NCBI RefSeq assembly: GCF_019075875.1
Contig: NZ_JAHOOZ010000001.1
Coordinates: 558,001-622,000, forward strand
Reading direction: 5' to 3'
Source of the DNA: Novosphingobium sp. G106
GTDB lineage: Bacteria > Pseudomonadota > Alphaproteobacteria > Sphingomonadales > Sphingomonadaceae
Length of the DNA: 64,000 bases
Of the stretch, positions 52,508 to 62,742 are shown one piece after another; the stretch's first letter is position 1, and the number at the start of each line of letters is the position of its first letter. Made by a program: the position numbers and the translations under genes. Below the pieces are notes generated by a model that saw only the letters and a program-made list of their open reading frames with translations, was not told the origin of the DNA and did not search any database.

Positions 52508-55399
52508 ATGATACTGCTCTCGCGCTTCTCCCGCACGCTCGCCTGTTTGCTCCCGCTCCTGCTGCTTCCGGTTGCGGCTCCCGCACCGGCCAAGGAGCAG
52601 GTTCCGTGGCTCTACAAGGGCAGCGACGTTCCGCCCGATCGCGAATGGACCTTCGGCGAATTGTCCAACGGGATGCGCTATGCCGTGCGCAACAACGGCG
52701 TGCCTCCGGGCCAGGTCTCGATCCGCATCAACATCGACGCCGGCTCGCTCAACGAGACCGATGAGGAACAGGGTTTCGCCCACCTCCTCGAACACCTGCT
52801 GTTCCGCCAGTCGAAGTATCTGGGCAATGGCGAGGCGATCCCCACCTGGCAGCGGCTCGGCGCGAGCTTCGGCAACGATACCAATGCCGAGACCACGCCG
52901 ACGCATACGGTGTTCAAGCTCGACCTGCCCAATGCGACGCCGGCCGCGCTCGATGAAAGCTTCAAGCTGCTCTCGGGCATGGTCACCGCGCCGACGCTGA
53001 GCGAAGCCAATATCCGCACCGAAGTGCCGATCGTGCTGGCCGAGATGCGCGAGCGCGGCGGTGCGGCACAGCGCGTGCAGGATGCCAGCCGCAAGGTGTT
53101 CTACGCGGGCCAACCGCTGGCGAGCCGCGCGCCGATCGGCACCGTGGCGACGCTCAACGGCGCGCATCAGGACGCTGTCCGCGCCTTCCATGCGCGCTGG
53201 TACCGGCCCGAGACCACCACCATCGTCGTCGCGGGCGATATCTCGCCGGCTGAAAGCGCGGCGCTGATCAAGAAGTGGTTCGCCGATTGGAAAGTCGCCG
53301 GCAAGCCGACCTCGGCGCCCAGCTATGGCGATCCCGTCGCGCCCAAGGATGCCGATCCAGCCAATCCGGTCGGCGAGACGCAGGTGCTGGTCGAGCCCGA
53401 TCTGCCGCGCAACATTTCCTATGCGATCCTGCGCCCCTGGCGAAAGGTCAACGATACGATCGTCTATAACCAGGGGCTGATGACCGACAGCCTGGCCCAG
53501 GCGATCATCAACCGTCGGCTCGAGGCCAAGGCGAGGGCGGGCGGCAGCTACCTCGTCGCCCAGGTCAGCCAGGACAATGTCAGCCGCTCGGTCGACGGCA
53601 CTTTCGTCTCGGTGACGCCGCTCGGCGATGACTGGCAGGCGGCGGTGAAGGACGTGCGCGCAGTGATCGCCGACGCCTTGGCCACGCCGCCGTCGCAGGA
53701 GGAGATCGACCGCGAAATCGCCGAAATGGAAGTCGCCTTCCAGACCCCGGTCGAGCAATACAAGCTGCTGCCGGGTTCGCGCGTGGCCGACGACCTGATC
53801 AACGCGCTCGACATTCGCGAGACCGTTGCGGCGCCCGACGCCGTGCTCAGCATCTTCCAGAAGTCGAAACTGTTGTTCACCCCGCAGGCCGTGCTCGATC
53901 ACACGCGCAAGCTCTTCAAAGGCACGGTGACCCGTGCGCTGTTAGTGACGCCGAAGTCCGGCGAAGGCGACGCAGGGGCGCTGCGCCAGGCCTTGCTGAC
54001 GCCGGTCACGGGCGACGCCAGCGTGCGGCTTGCCGGCAAGCCGATCCGTTTCGACGAGATGCCGCCGATCGGTGAGCCCGGCAGGCTTACCGCCCTCGCA
54101 CCGATGGGCTTGCTCGGCATCGAGCAGATCGAGTTCGCCAACGGCGTGAAAGTCATGATGTGGCCGACCCAGGACGAGCCGGGCCGCGTCGCGGTCAAGG
54201 TTCGCTTCGGCGGCGGCTATCGCTCGTTCGCTTCGGGTGATGCGCCCTATATCGCGCTCGGCCAGATGGCGCTGGTCGGCTCGGGCGAGGGCACGCTCGG
54301 CCAGGAGGAACTCGATCGGATATCCACGGGCCGCAAGATGGGTTTCGATTTCAGTATCGAGGATGCTGCCTTCGAATTCTCGGCGGACACCCGCCAGGCC
54401 GATCTCGCCGATCAGCTCTATATCTTCGCTGCCAAGTTCGCGATGCCGCGCTGGGATGCCAACCCGGTGCTGCGTGCCAAGGCTGCCGCGCGGCTGCAGT
54501 ACGAGACCTATGCGACATCGCCGCAGGGCGTGCTGGAGCGCGATCTCAAGTACCTCCAGCGCGATCGCGATCCTCGCTTCCGTATGCCGCCGCCCGCCGA
54601 GCTCGACCAGGCTACTGTCGATGGCTTCAAGAAGGTCTGGTCGCGCGCACTGGCGAATGGCCCGATCGAAGTCCAGGTCTATGGCGATTTCGACCGTGTC
54701 GAGACGATCGCTGCTCTGCAACGGACCTTCGGCGCGCTGAAGACGCGTCTGCCGCTGCCCAAGGATACGGCACCGGCCACGGCTCGCTTCCCTGCCGGCA
54801 ATGGCCAGCCCGTCGTGCTGACCCATCGCGGCGATGCCAATCAGGCTGCGGCGGTCGTCTCTTGGCCGACCGGCGGCGGTTCGATCGGCATCACCGAGTC
54901 GCGCAAGATCGAGATCCTGACCCAGCTCTTCACCGACCGGCTGCTGCAGGCGATGCGCGAGAAGCTCGGCGCCAGCTATGCGCCGCAGGTCTATTCGACC
55001 TGGCCGCTCGATCTCGACAGCGGCGGCTCGATAACGGCCATGGCGCAACTCCAGCCCGATGGGGTGTCGGCGTTCTTCACCACGGCGCAGGAGATCGCGG
55101 CCGACCTCGTCGCCAAGCCCGTCACTGCCGATGAACTCGAGCGGGTGGTCGAACCGCTGCGTCAGCGCATAACCCGCGCTTCGACGAGCGCCGCCTTCTT
55201 CATGTACCAGCTCGAAGGGGCGACGGCCGATCCGTCGCGCGTAGCCGGTATCCGTTCGATCCTGCACGACTATACCGTGACGACCCCGGCCGAGATGCAG
55301 GAACTGGCGGCGCGCTATCTGCAGCCGGGCAAAAGCTGGCGCCTGGCGGTGCTGCCGCAGCAGCAGACTGGAGCACCGGCAACCCCCGCCGTGCGGTAA
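52508..55399 (+). CDS. M16-family zinc peptidase (exported, two-lobed)
   Basis: A 963-residue peptidase with a signal peptide (residues 10-28; no lipobox) and zinc motif HLLEH (His92, Glu95, His96) in the N-terminal lobe; the C-terminal lobe from about residue 540 lacks it. The region MRYAVRNNGVPPGQVSIRI before the motif is typical of PqqL/pitrilysin-like M16 enzymes. The second M16 gene of the window (15498-18380) is a lipoprotein; this one is probably soluble in the periplasm. Confidence 0.92.
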   Translation: MILLSRFSRTLACLLPLLLLPVAAPAPAKEQVPWLYKGSDVPPDREWTFGELSNGMRYAVRNNGVPPGQVSIRINIDAGSLNETDEEQGFAHLLEHLLFRQSKYLGNGEAIPTWQRLGASFGNDTNAETTPTHTVFKLDLPNATPAALDESFKLLSGMVTAPTLSEANIRTEVPIVLAEMRERGGAAQRVQDASRKVFYAGQPLASRAPIGTVATLNGAHQDAVRAFHARWYRPETTTIVVAGDISPAESAALIKKWFADWKVAGKPTSAPSYGDPVAPKDADPANPVGETQVLVEPDLPRNISYAILRPWRKVNDTIVYNQGLMTDSLAQAIINRRLEAKARAGGSYLVAQVSQDNVSRSVDGTFVSVTPLGDDWQAAVKDVRAVIADALATPPSQEEIDREIAEMEVAFQTPVEQYKLLPGSRVADDLINALDIRETVAAPDAVLSIFQKSKLLFTPQAVLDHTRKLFKGTVTRALLVTPKSGEGDAGALRQALLTPVTGDASVRLAGKPIRFDEMPPIGEPGRLTALAPMGLLGIEQIEFANGVKVMMWPTQDEPGRVAVKVRFGGGYRSFASGDAPYIALGQMALVGSGEGTLGQEELDRISTGRKMGFDFSIEDAAFEFSADTRQADLADQLYIFAAKFAMPRWDANPVLRAKAAARLQYETYATSPQGVLERDLKYLQRDRDPRFRMPPPAELDQATVDGFKKVWSRALANGPIEVQVYGDFDRVETIAALQRTFGALKTRLPLPKDTAPATARFPAGNGQPVVLTHRGDANQAAAVVSWPTGGGSIGITESRKIEILTQLFTDRLLQAMREKLGASYAPQVYSTWPLDLDSGGSITAMAQLQPDGVSAFFTTAQEIAADLVAKPVTADELERVVEPLRQRITRASTSAAFFMYQLEGATADPSRVAGIRSILHDYTVTTPAEMQELAARYLQPGKSWRLAVLPQQQTGAPATPAVR

Positions 55400-55486
55400 T
55401 ATCGATCACACTGGGCGGAAATCCAGCTTTTGCAATTGCCGCGTGCGGCAGCTATGGCGCGCGGCCTGCATAAGGAGTGTTTTGAC

Positions 55487-56860
55487 GTGGCGAGTAACTG
55501 GACACCTGACGGCTGGAAGGCGCAAGAGGCACGGCATCTGCCCGCCTATGGCGATTCCGCGAAACTGGGCGAGGTCGAGGCGACCTTGACGAAGTTTCCG
55601 CCGCTGGTCTTCGCCGGCGAAGCGCGTGCGCTTAAGCATGACCTTGCCGAAGTCGCCGCGGGCCGCGGTTTTCTGCTCCAGGGCGGCGACTGCGCCGAGA
55701 GCTTCGCCGAGTTCCATCCGGACAACATCCGCGACACGTTCCGCGTGCTGCTGCAGATGGCGGTCGTGCTGACCTTCGCCAGCAAGCAGCCGGTGGTGAA
55801 GCTGGGGCGTATCGCCGGCCAGTTCGCCAAGCCGCGCTCGGCGCCGACCGAGACGATCGGCGACGTCGAGCTGCCAAGCTACCTCGGCGACATCATCAAC
55901 GGCGTCGAGTTCGATGCGGCCACCCGCAAGAACGATCCCGAGCGGATGCTGCGCGCCTATAGCCAATCGGCCGCGACGCTGAACCTGATCCGCGCCTTCG
56001 CGCATGGCGGCTATGCCAACCTGCGCCAGGTGCACCAGTGGACGCTCGACCACATCGGTCGCAGCCCCTGGGCGGCCAAGTTCTCCGATCTCGCCGACCG
56101 TATCGGGGAGGCGCTGGACTTCATGCAGGCCTGCGGGGTCGATCCGCAGACCGTGCCGCAGCTTCAGGGAACGAGCTTCTACACCAGCCACGAGGCGCTG
56201 CTGCTGCAGTACGAGCAGGCGCTGACCCGGCGCGATCTGCTGACCGGCGACTGGTACGACTGCTCGGCACACATGCTGTGGATCGGCGACCGCACCCGCT
56301 TCGAAGGTTCGGCCCATGTCGAGTTCCTCCGCGGCGTCGGCAATCCGATCGGCATGAAGTGCGGCCCGAGCCTCGAGCCCGACGCGCTGCTCAAGCTGCT
56401 CGACACGCTGAACCCGGGCCGCGAGGCGGGCCGGATGACGCTGATCAGCCGCTTCGGCGACGACAAGGTCGAGGAAGGCCTGCCCAAGCTGGTACGCGCG
56501 GTGAAGCGCGAAGGTCATCCGGTGGTGTGGTCGTGCGATCCGATGCACGGCAACGTCATCAAGACCAACACCGGCTACAAGACGCGTCCGTTCGACCGTA
56601 TCCTCAACGAAGTGCGCGGCTTTTTCGCCGTTCACCGCGCCGAGGGCACCCACGCCGGCGGTATCCATATCGAGATGACCGGCCAGGACGTGACCGAATG
56701 CACGGGCGGCGCGATCGCCATCACCAACGAAGGGCTGGCCGACCGCTACCACACGCATTGCGATCCGCGTCTCAATGCCGCGCAGTCGATCGAGCTGGCT
56801 TTCCTGCTCGCCGACATGCTGAACCTCGAGGCGACAGAGCGCACGCGGCAGGCGGCGTAA
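55487..56860 (+). CDS. class II 3-deoxy-7-phosphoheptulonate (DAHP) synthase
   Basis: A 457-residue class II (plant-type) DAHP synthase. Family segments: [60 protein letters not shown] and [18 protein letters not shown]. It joins PEP and erythrose-4-phosphate, the first step to aromatic amino acids. The GTG at 55487 has AAGGAG nine bases upstream; an ATG at 55454 lacks a site. No feedback domain was seen. Confidence 0.94.
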   Translation: MASNWTPDGWKAQEARHLPAYGDSAKLGEVEATLTKFPPLVFAGEARALKHDLAEVAAGRGFLLQGGDCAESFAEFHPDNIRDTFRVLLQMAVVLTFASKQPVVKLGRIAGQFAKPRSAPTETIGDVELPSYLGDIINGVEFDAATRKNDPERMLRAYSQSAATLNLIRAFAHGGYANLRQVHQWTLDHIGRSPWAAKFSDLADRIGEALDFMQACGVDPQTVPQLQGTSFYTSHEALLLQYEQALTRRDLLTGDWYDCSAHMLWIGDRTRFEGSAHVEFLRGVGNPIGMKCGPSLEPDALLKLLDTLNPGREAGRMTLISRFGDDKVEEGLPKLVRAVKREGHPVVWSCDPMHGNVIKTNTGYKTRPFDRILNEVRGFFAVHRAEGTHAGGIHIEMTGQDVTECTGGAIAITNEGLADRYHTHCDPRLNAAQSIELAFLLADMLNLEATERTRQAA

Positions 56861-56949
56861 AACTAACTATTGCAAATTCATGGGAGCCTGACACGGGTTG
56901 GCGTGTTAGGCTCTCCATGCACGGAGGCGCGATCCGGGAGGACACCGAG

Positions 56950-58164
56950 GTGGGGGCTGCTCTTGCCGACAGCTATCGCGTCGATTCGTATCGTGCCGTC
57001 CGGGCGCTGAGCGAAGCGCTCGTCGCGCCGCTGTCTGACGCCGACGCTACGCTCCAGTCGATGCCCGATGCCTCACCGGCGAAGTGGCACCTGGCGCATA
57101 CCACCTGGTTCTTCGAGACCTTCCTCCTGCGCGATCATCTCGACGGCTATCGGCTGTTCGACGAGCGCTGGCCCTTCCTATTCAATTCCTATTACGAAGC
57201 CGAAGGGCCGCGCCATCCACGCGCCGCGCGCGGCATGCTCGCGCGTCCGGCTGTGTCCGAACTGCTGGCCTATCGCGCGCATGTCGATGACGCGATGGCG
57301 GCGCTATTGGGTCGCGCAGAGCTGGCCGGGCTGATCGAACTGGGGCTGGCGCACGAGCAGCAGCATCAGGAACTGCTGCTCACCGACGTCAAGCACGCGC
57401 TGTGGAGCAATCCGCTCGGACCGGCCTATGCGCTCGCTTCGCCGGGCGCAGGCTCAGGCGGCGAGACGGGCTGGATCGAGCATCCCGGCGGCATCGCCCG
57501 GATCGGCCACGCCGGCCAGGGTTTCGCCTTCGACAACGAAGGGCCGTCGCACCGCGTGCTGCTCGAACCTTTCGCGCTGGCGGATCGACTGGTGAGCAAT
57601 GCCGAATGGGCCGCCTTCATTGCCGATGGCGGCTACCGCACCCCCGCGCTCTGGCTGTCCGATGGCTGGACCTGGGTCCAGCAGGAGAAGATCGCCGCGC
57701 CGCTCTATTGGCACGAGGGCGAAAGCTTTACCCATGCGGGGTGGCAGGATCGCGATCCCGCAGCGCCCGTGACGCATGTCTCCTATTACGAGGCCGATGC
57801 CTTCGCGACCTGGGCCGGGGCGCGGCTGCCCACCGAGTTCGAGTGGGAAGCGATCGGGCAGGGGCATGATGCCGCGGCCGGCAACCAGTTGGATGAAGCG
57901 CGCGCAGTCCTGCCCACGGGCTCGGCCAGCCTGTTCGGCGATTGCTGGCAATGGACCCGCTCCGCCTATCTGCCTTATCCCCGCTTCCGCCCGGCCGAAG
58001 GCGCGGTGGGCGAGTACAACGGCAAGTTCATGAGCGGCCAGTTCGTGCTCAAGGGCGCGAGCTGCGCGACGCCGCGCGGCCATTCGCGGGCCAGCTACCG
58101 GAATTTCTTCTACCCCCACCAGCGCTGGCAGTTCACCGGCCTGCGCCTGGCCAAGGATATCTGA
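56950..58164 (+). CDS. egtB: ergothioneine biosynthesis sulfoxide synthase EgtB
   Basis: About 404 residues: an N-terminal DinB-like domain with iron ligands in WHLAHTTWFFETF (His50) and HEQQHQE (His135, His139), then an FGE-sulfatase/formylglycine-type domain (WIEHPGGIARIGHAG, LPTEFEWEAIGQG, CWQWTRSAY). EgtB couples an external thiol to hercynine with oxygen. GTG 56950 has GGGAGG eight bases upstream; ATG 56917 would add 11 residues. EgtD begins two bases after its stop, a minimal ergothioneine pair. Confidence 0.9.
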   Translation: MGAALADSYRVDSYRAVRALSEALVAPLSDADATLQSMPDASPAKWHLAHTTWFFETFLLRDHLDGYRLFDERWPFLFNSYYEAEGPRHPRAARGMLARPAVSELLAYRAHVDDAMAALLGRAELAGLIELGLAHEQQHQELLLTDVKHALWSNPLGPAYALASPGAGSGGETGWIEHPGGIARIGHAGQGFAFDNEGPSHRVLLEPFALADRLVSNAEWAAFIADGGYRTPALWLSDGWTWVQQEKIAAPLYWHEGESFTHAGWQDRDPAAPVTHVSYYEADAFATWAGARLPTEFEWEAIGQGHDAAAGNQLDEARAVLPTGSASLFGDCWQWTRSAYLPYPRFRPAEGAVGEYNGKFMSGQFVLKGASCATPRGHSRASYRNFFYPHQRWQFTGLRLAKDI

Positions 58165-58166
58165 TC

Positions 58167-59168
58167 ATGGCGCTGCTCGCTGAATGCTCCTTGGCCGAAC
58201 GCGATCTGATCGAGGCTCCCGACGATGGCCTCCACGCACAGTTCCGCTGCGACGTGCTGACCGGGTTGGCCCGGCCCCAGAAGGTCATCCCGGCGCGCTG
58301 GTTCTATGACCGCAAGGGCAGCGAGCTGTTCGAGGAAATTACCCGGCTGCCAGAATATTACCCGACGCGCGCGGAGATCGAGATCCTGCGCGAGCGCTGC
58401 GGCCAGATTGCCGCCGATGTCGGCGCGGGCCGCGCGGTGGTCGAATTTGGCGCCGGCAGCACTGCTAAAACCCCGCTGTTGCTCGATTGCATCGCGGCTG
58501 CGAGTTATGTGCCCATCGACATCTCGGGCGATTTCCTGCGCGAATCCTGCGAGGGGCTAGCGGTGCGTTATCCGGACCTCCCGATCGTTCCGGTCGAGGG
58601 CGATTTCACCCATCCGCTGGTCCTGCCCAAAACGGTGGCAGGGCGCCCCGCGCTCGGCTTCTTCCCCGGCTCGACGATCGGCAATCTCGGCCCGGCCCAG
58701 GCCGTTGACCTGCTGCGTGCCATGCGCGCGACGCTGGGCGAAGACAGCATGCTGCTGATCGGCATGGACATGATCAAGGACCGTTCGGTCCTGACCGCCG
58801 CCTACGACGATACCGCCGGCGTGACCGCCGCGTTCAACCTCAACGTCGCCGCGCGGATCAACCGCGAGCTCGGCGGCACGATCCCGGTGGAGGCGCTGCG
58901 GCACAGGATCGTCTGGAACGACGAGCAGGCGCGGATCGAGATGCATCTCGAAGCGACGCACGACATCGCCTTCGAGATCTGCGGCCGGGATTTCGCGATG
59001 CGCGCCGGCGAGACGATCCACACCGAGAACAGCCACAAGTACGACCTGCGCAGCGCCACCCAGTTGCTGCTCGCCGGGCACTGGCAGCCCTTCGCGCACT
59101 ACACCGACAGCCAGAACCGTTTCATGGTGGTACTCGCCAGGGCTCGCGAAGAAGCGATCACTGCTTGA
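58167..59168 (+). CDS. egtD: L-histidine N-alpha-methyltransferase EgtD
   Basis: A 333-residue SAM-dependent methyltransferase. The N-terminal ARWFYDRKGSELFEEITRLP and EYYPTRAEIEIL are the EgtD signature. The SAM motif is VEFGAGSTAKTPLLL, then YVPIDISGDFL and GFFPGSTIGNL. It trimethylates histidine to hercynine for EgtB. The stop TGA overlaps a possible TTG start of the next gene. Together with EgtB it is enough for the thiol-histidine core when the thiol donor is available. Confidence 0.93.
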   Translation: MALLAECSLAERDLIEAPDDGLHAQFRCDVLTGLARPQKVIPARWFYDRKGSELFEEITRLPEYYPTRAEIEILRERCGQIAADVGAGRAVVEFGAGSTAKTPLLLDCIAAASYVPIDISGDFLRESCEGLAVRYPDLPIVPVEGDFTHPLVLPKTVAGRPALGFFPGSTIGNLGPAQAVDLLRAMRATLGEDSMLLIGMDMIKDRSVLTAAYDDTAGVTAAFNLNVAARINRELGGTIPVEALRHRIVWNDEQARIEMHLEATHDIAFEICGRDFAMRAGETIHTENSHKYDLRSATQLLLAGHWQPFAHYTDSQNRFMVVLARAREEAITA

Positions 59169-59200
59169 CCGCGCCAGCGCGCGGGTTAAGCCTTGTCGGG

Positions 59201-61111
59201 GTGACCTTGCGCAAAATAATCGCGGGGCTTCTCTTGGGAGTTCTCGCCGCTTCGCCGCTCCATGCTGCGCACAACAAGTCCGCAGCATTGGGCACGGACC
59301 CGATCCAGAACGACAAGGTCGGCAGTTACGACTGGGTGCGTCCGCAGGCCGATTTCGTACGGCGCGAGGTCATGGTGCCGATGCGGGACGGTGCCGAACT
59401 GTTCACCGTCATCGTCTTTCGCAAGGGCACGCGCGACGCGCCGATCCTGCTGAGCCGCACGCCCTACAATGCAGCCTCGACCACGGCGCGCAACCGCAGC
59501 CAGACTATCACCGAGATCCTGCCGATCACCGACGCTGACTTCGTCAATGACGGCTATATCCGGGTCTATCAGGACGTCCGGGGGATGGACCGGTCCGAAG
59601 GCGAATATGTCATGACCCGCCCGCTGCGCGGGCCGCTGAACAAGACCAGGGTCGACCATTCGACCGACGCCTACGACACGATTGCCTGGCTGGTGAAGAA
59701 CGTGCCCGAAACCAACGGCAAGGTCGGCATGATCGGTTCGTCCTATCTCGGCTTCACCACGCTGATGGCGTTGATCGACCCGCATCCGGCGCTCAAGGCG
59801 GCGGTGCCGCAGAGCCCGATGGTCGATGGCTGGAAGGGCGACGACTGGTTCCACAACGGCGCATTCCGCCCTTTTTCCTTTGACTACCTGTTGGCTCAGA
59901 CCGCGGCGCGCGGAGGCGGCCCGCTGCCGGTCGGCAGCATGGTCGACGAATACGAGACCTATCTTGAGACCGGCTCGACGCGTGACATCGTGCGCAAATG
60001 GGGCATCGAGGACATGCCGGCCGTGCGCAAGGTGCTCGAGCATCCCACCTACGACGACTACTGGCAGGGCCAGGCGCTCGACAAACTGCTGGCGGCGCGC
60101 AAGCTGACGGTGCCGATCCTGCTCGTCGTCGGGCAGTGGGACCAGGAGGATTCTTATGGCGCCCCGGCGGTCTATCGGGCGTTGAAGCCGCAGGATCCCG
60201 ACGGACAGATGGTCCACCTGGCGATCGGCCCCTGGCGGCATTCGGGGGTCAACTACGACGGGACGACGCTCGGTCCGCTGAAGTTCGAGGGCGATACCGC
60301 GGAGCAGTTCCGCAGCCGCTGGATGAAGCCCTTCCTCGACTGCCGGCTCAAGACCAATCCGCCGCCCTGCCAGACACCGCCGGTGATCACCTATGCGACC
60401 GGCGCCGACCGCTGGGAGACTTCGCAGCGCTGGCCCGACGGCGCCGAGCAGCCGCTCTACCTGGCCCCCCAGTTCGGCCTCTCGTTCCAGAAGCCCGGGG
60501 AGGCGTCGTCGGACGACTACGTGTCTGACCCCGTCAAGCCGGTGCCGATGCGCCCGCGCCCGGTGCATCTCGATGGCGACGACTGGAAGACCTGGCTGGT
60601 CCACGACCAACGCTTCGCCGACGGGCGGCCCGACGTGCTGAGCTATACCGGGCCGGTGCTCGACAGGCCACTGCACATCAAGGGCGCGCCGCGGGTAGAG
60701 CTGCACGCCGCCACCAGCGGCCGCGACGCCGATTGGGTGGTCAAGCTGATCGACGTCTATCCGCGGGAAAACACGCGCGATCCGACGATGGCCGGCTATC
60801 AGCTGCCTATCGGCATCGAGATTTTTCGCGGGCGCTACGTCGGCGGTTTCTCCACACCGGCGCCGCTCGATCCGGGCAAGCCCTATACGTTCCAGTGGTC
60901 GCTGCCCAACGTCGACCATGTCTTCCTGCCGGGCCACCGGATCATGGTGCAGGTCCAGTCGAGCCTTTTCCCGCTCTACGACCGCAATCCGCAAAGCTGG
61001 GTTCCGGTTGTCTTCGACGCCAAGCCCGGCGACTATGTCAAAGCGACTCAGACGATCTACCGCGGGGGGGATGCCGCGAGCGCCGTCTGGCTGCCTGTGA
61101 CAAAGGATTGA
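59201..61111 (+). CDS. CocE/NonD-family serine hydrolase, exported
   Basis: About 636 residues with a signal peptide (to SPLHAA). The X-Pro dipeptidyl-peptidase/cocaine-esterase core has MVPMRDGAELFTVI, the nucleophile motif GMIGSSYLGFT, the acid in VVGQWDQEDSYGA and the histidine in GPWRHSG. The C-terminal jelly-roll domain (residues 410 on, e.g. GFSTPAPLDPGKPYTFQWS) is complete. It cleaves acyl or beta-lactam-like amide/ester bonds; substrate unknown. The start is uncertain: TTG 59165 would overlap egtD's stop; GTG 59201 or TTG 59207 place the signal peptide right. Confidence 0.86.
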   Translation: MTLRKIIAGLLLGVLAASPLHAAHNKSAALGTDPIQNDKVGSYDWVRPQADFVRREVMVPMRDGAELFTVIVFRKGTRDAPILLSRTPYNAASTTARNRSQTITEILPITDADFVNDGYIRVYQDVRGMDRSEGEYVMTRPLRGPLNKTRVDHSTDAYDTIAWLVKNVPETNGKVGMIGSSYLGFTTLMALIDPHPALKAAVPQSPMVDGWKGDDWFHNGAFRPFSFDYLLAQTAARGGGPLPVGSMVDEYETYLETGSTRDIVRKWGIEDMPAVRKVLEHPTYDDYWQGQALDKLLAARKLTVPILLVVGQWDQEDSYGAPAVYRALKPQDPDGQMVHLAIGPWRHSGVNYDGTTLGPLKFEGDTAEQFRSRWMKPFLDCRLKTNPPPCQTPPVITYATGADRWETSQRWPDGAEQPLYLAPQFGLSFQKPGEASSDDYVSDPVKPVPMRPRPVHLDGDDWKTWLVHDQRFADGRPDVLSYTGPVLDRPLHIKGAPRVELHAATSGRDADWVVKLIDVYPRENTRDPTMAGYQLPIGIEIFRGRYVGGFSTPAPLDPGKPYTFQWSLPNVDHVFLPGHRIMVQVQSSLFPLYDRNPQSWVPVVFDAKPGDYVKATQTIYRGGDAASAVWLPVTKD

Positions 61112-61147
61112 GCCGGCCGGGAAAGGCCGGTCGGAGAGGAAGCTATA

Positions 61148-61966
61148 ATGGATCTTGCAAAATATGGTCCCTGGGCCCTGATCACCGGGGGCTCGGAAGG
61201 TGTCGGCGCAGCTTTTGCACGGCAACTCGCGGCCGACGGCTTCAAGCTGGTTCTGGTGGCGCGTAAGCCCGAGCCGCTCGAGGAACTGGCCGCAGAACTG
61301 CGCGGCAAGGGCGCCGAAGTGCGCGTGCTGTCGGCCGATCTCAGCAAGCCCGACGTGCTCGATCACGTTCGGGCCGTGACTGACGACATCGAGATCGGCC
61401 TGCTCGTCTACAACGCCGGCGCCAACAACACGCGCGGCAACTTCATCGAACTGCCGCGCGAAGTGCCGGACTCGGTGATCGCGATCAACGTGCTCGGCCA
61501 GACCGAATTCGCCCGCCATTATGGTGCGCCGATGATCGCGCGCGGGCGCGGCGGCATCATCCTCACGGGTTCGCTCGGCGGCTATCTCGGCTCGGCCACG
61601 CTGGCCGCCTATACCGCCGCCAAGGCCTTCAGCCGGGTCTTCACCGAGGCGCTCTGGGCCGAATGCCAGCCGCTGGGCGTCGACGTGCTGCATCTCAACA
61701 TCGGCTTCACTGCGACTCCGGCGATGGCGCGGCTCGGCCTGCCGATCGAATATGCCGAAGCGCCCGAGAACGTCGCGCGCGAAGGCCTCGATAACATCGC
61801 CAACGGGCCGGTCTGGATCGTCAGCACCAAGGGTAATCTGGAACAGGCGAAGCGGACTTCGATCGTGGAAAACCGCGCTGAGACCGTGCGCGCTTTCCAG
61901 ATCGGGCCGCGCGAGGATACCGGCAAGGCGGCCATCGAACAGGAAGAACTCGCTAATGGATCTTGA
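61148..61966 (+). CDS. SDR, first of a tandem pair
   Basis: A 272-residue SDR: ALITGGSEGVGAAFAR near residues 10-25, YNAGANNTRGN, the serine in ILTGSLGGYLGSA and YTAAK. A second gene next to it is a close copy across most of its length. The strands before the cofactor motif are not exported. Substrate unknown. A GAGAGGAAG precedes the ATG. Its stop overlaps the copy's ATG region by 11 bases. Confidence 0.88.
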   Translation: MDLAKYGPWALITGGSEGVGAAFARQLAADGFKLVLVARKPEPLEELAAELRGKGAEVRVLSADLSKPDVLDHVRAVTDDIEIGLLVYNAGANNTRGNFIELPREVPDSVIAINVLGQTEFARHYGAPMIARGRGGIILTGSLGGYLGSATLAAYTAAKAFSRVFTEALWAECQPLGVDVLHLNIGFTATPAMARLGLPIEYAEAPENVAREGLDNIANGPVWIVSTKGNLEQAKRTSIVENRAETVRAFQIGPREDTGKAAIEQEELANGS

Positions 61967-62742
61967 GAAATACGGCCCCTGGGCGCTGATCACCGGGGGC
62001 TCGGAAGGCGTCGGCGCGGCCTTTGCACGCAAGCTGGCTGCGCAGGGTTTCAAGCTCGTGCTGTCGGCGCGCAAGCCGGGGCCGCTCGAAGAGCTCGCCG
62101 CCGAACTGCGCGCGGGCGGAACCGAGGTGCGGATATTGTCGGCCGATCTCAGCAAGCCCGACGTGCTCGACCGACTGCGCGAAGTGACCGACGACATCGA
62201 GGTCGGTCTGCTGATCTACAACGCCGGCGCGAACAACACGCGCGGTAACTTCGTCGAGCTGCCTGAGGAAGTGACCCAGTCGGTCATTGCGATCAACGTG
62301 CTGGGCCAGGCTAACCTTACTCGGCACTACGGCGCGGCCATGGCCAAGCGCGGGCGCGGGGGGATCATTCTGACCGGATCGCTGAGCGGCTACATGGGCT
62401 CCCCCCTCGCTGGTCGCCTACACCGCTTCAAAGGCGTTCAGCCGGGTCTTCACCGAAGGGCTCTGGGCCGAGATGCAGCCGCTCGGCGTTGACGTGCTGC
62501 ACCTCAACATCGGCTTCACCGCGACCCCGGCCATGGCGCGGCTCGGCATGGACCTGACCCACGCCCAGGCGCCCGAGGATGTCGCGCAGCAGGGGCTCGA
62601 CAATATCGCCAACGGCCCGATCAAGATCGCCGGCGATGAAGCCAATGTCGAACGCGCACGACAGCGTTCCGTGGTAGATCGCCGGGGCGAAGCAATCCGG
62701 GCTTTCTCAACGCCGCCGCGCGAGGCTACCCTGAAGAAATGA
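61956..62742 (+). pseudogene. SDR, second of the tandem pair, disrupted by a +1 frameshift
   Basis: The frame from ATG 61956 gives a close copy of the SDR before it: MDLEKYGPWALITGGSEGVG, YNAGANNTRGN, ILTGSLSGYMGS. It then loses register at a run of six C (62401-62406). In the +1 frame the rest continues: YTASKAFSRVFTEGLW (catalytic Tyr/Lys) and VDVLHLNIGFTATPAMARLG, to the stop at 62742. Deleting one C would restore a 261-residue SDR. Either a real pseudogene, a variable gene, or a sequencing error. The stop overlaps the next SDR's ATG by four bases, so the unit was intact recently. Confidence 0.85.

Noticed and set aside
59186..62197. A 1003-codon open frame on the minus strand opposite the CocE and SDR genes
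   Set aside because: It spans several well-supported plus-strand genes and has shadow-type composition (rich in Arg, His, Asp, Gly) with no domain.
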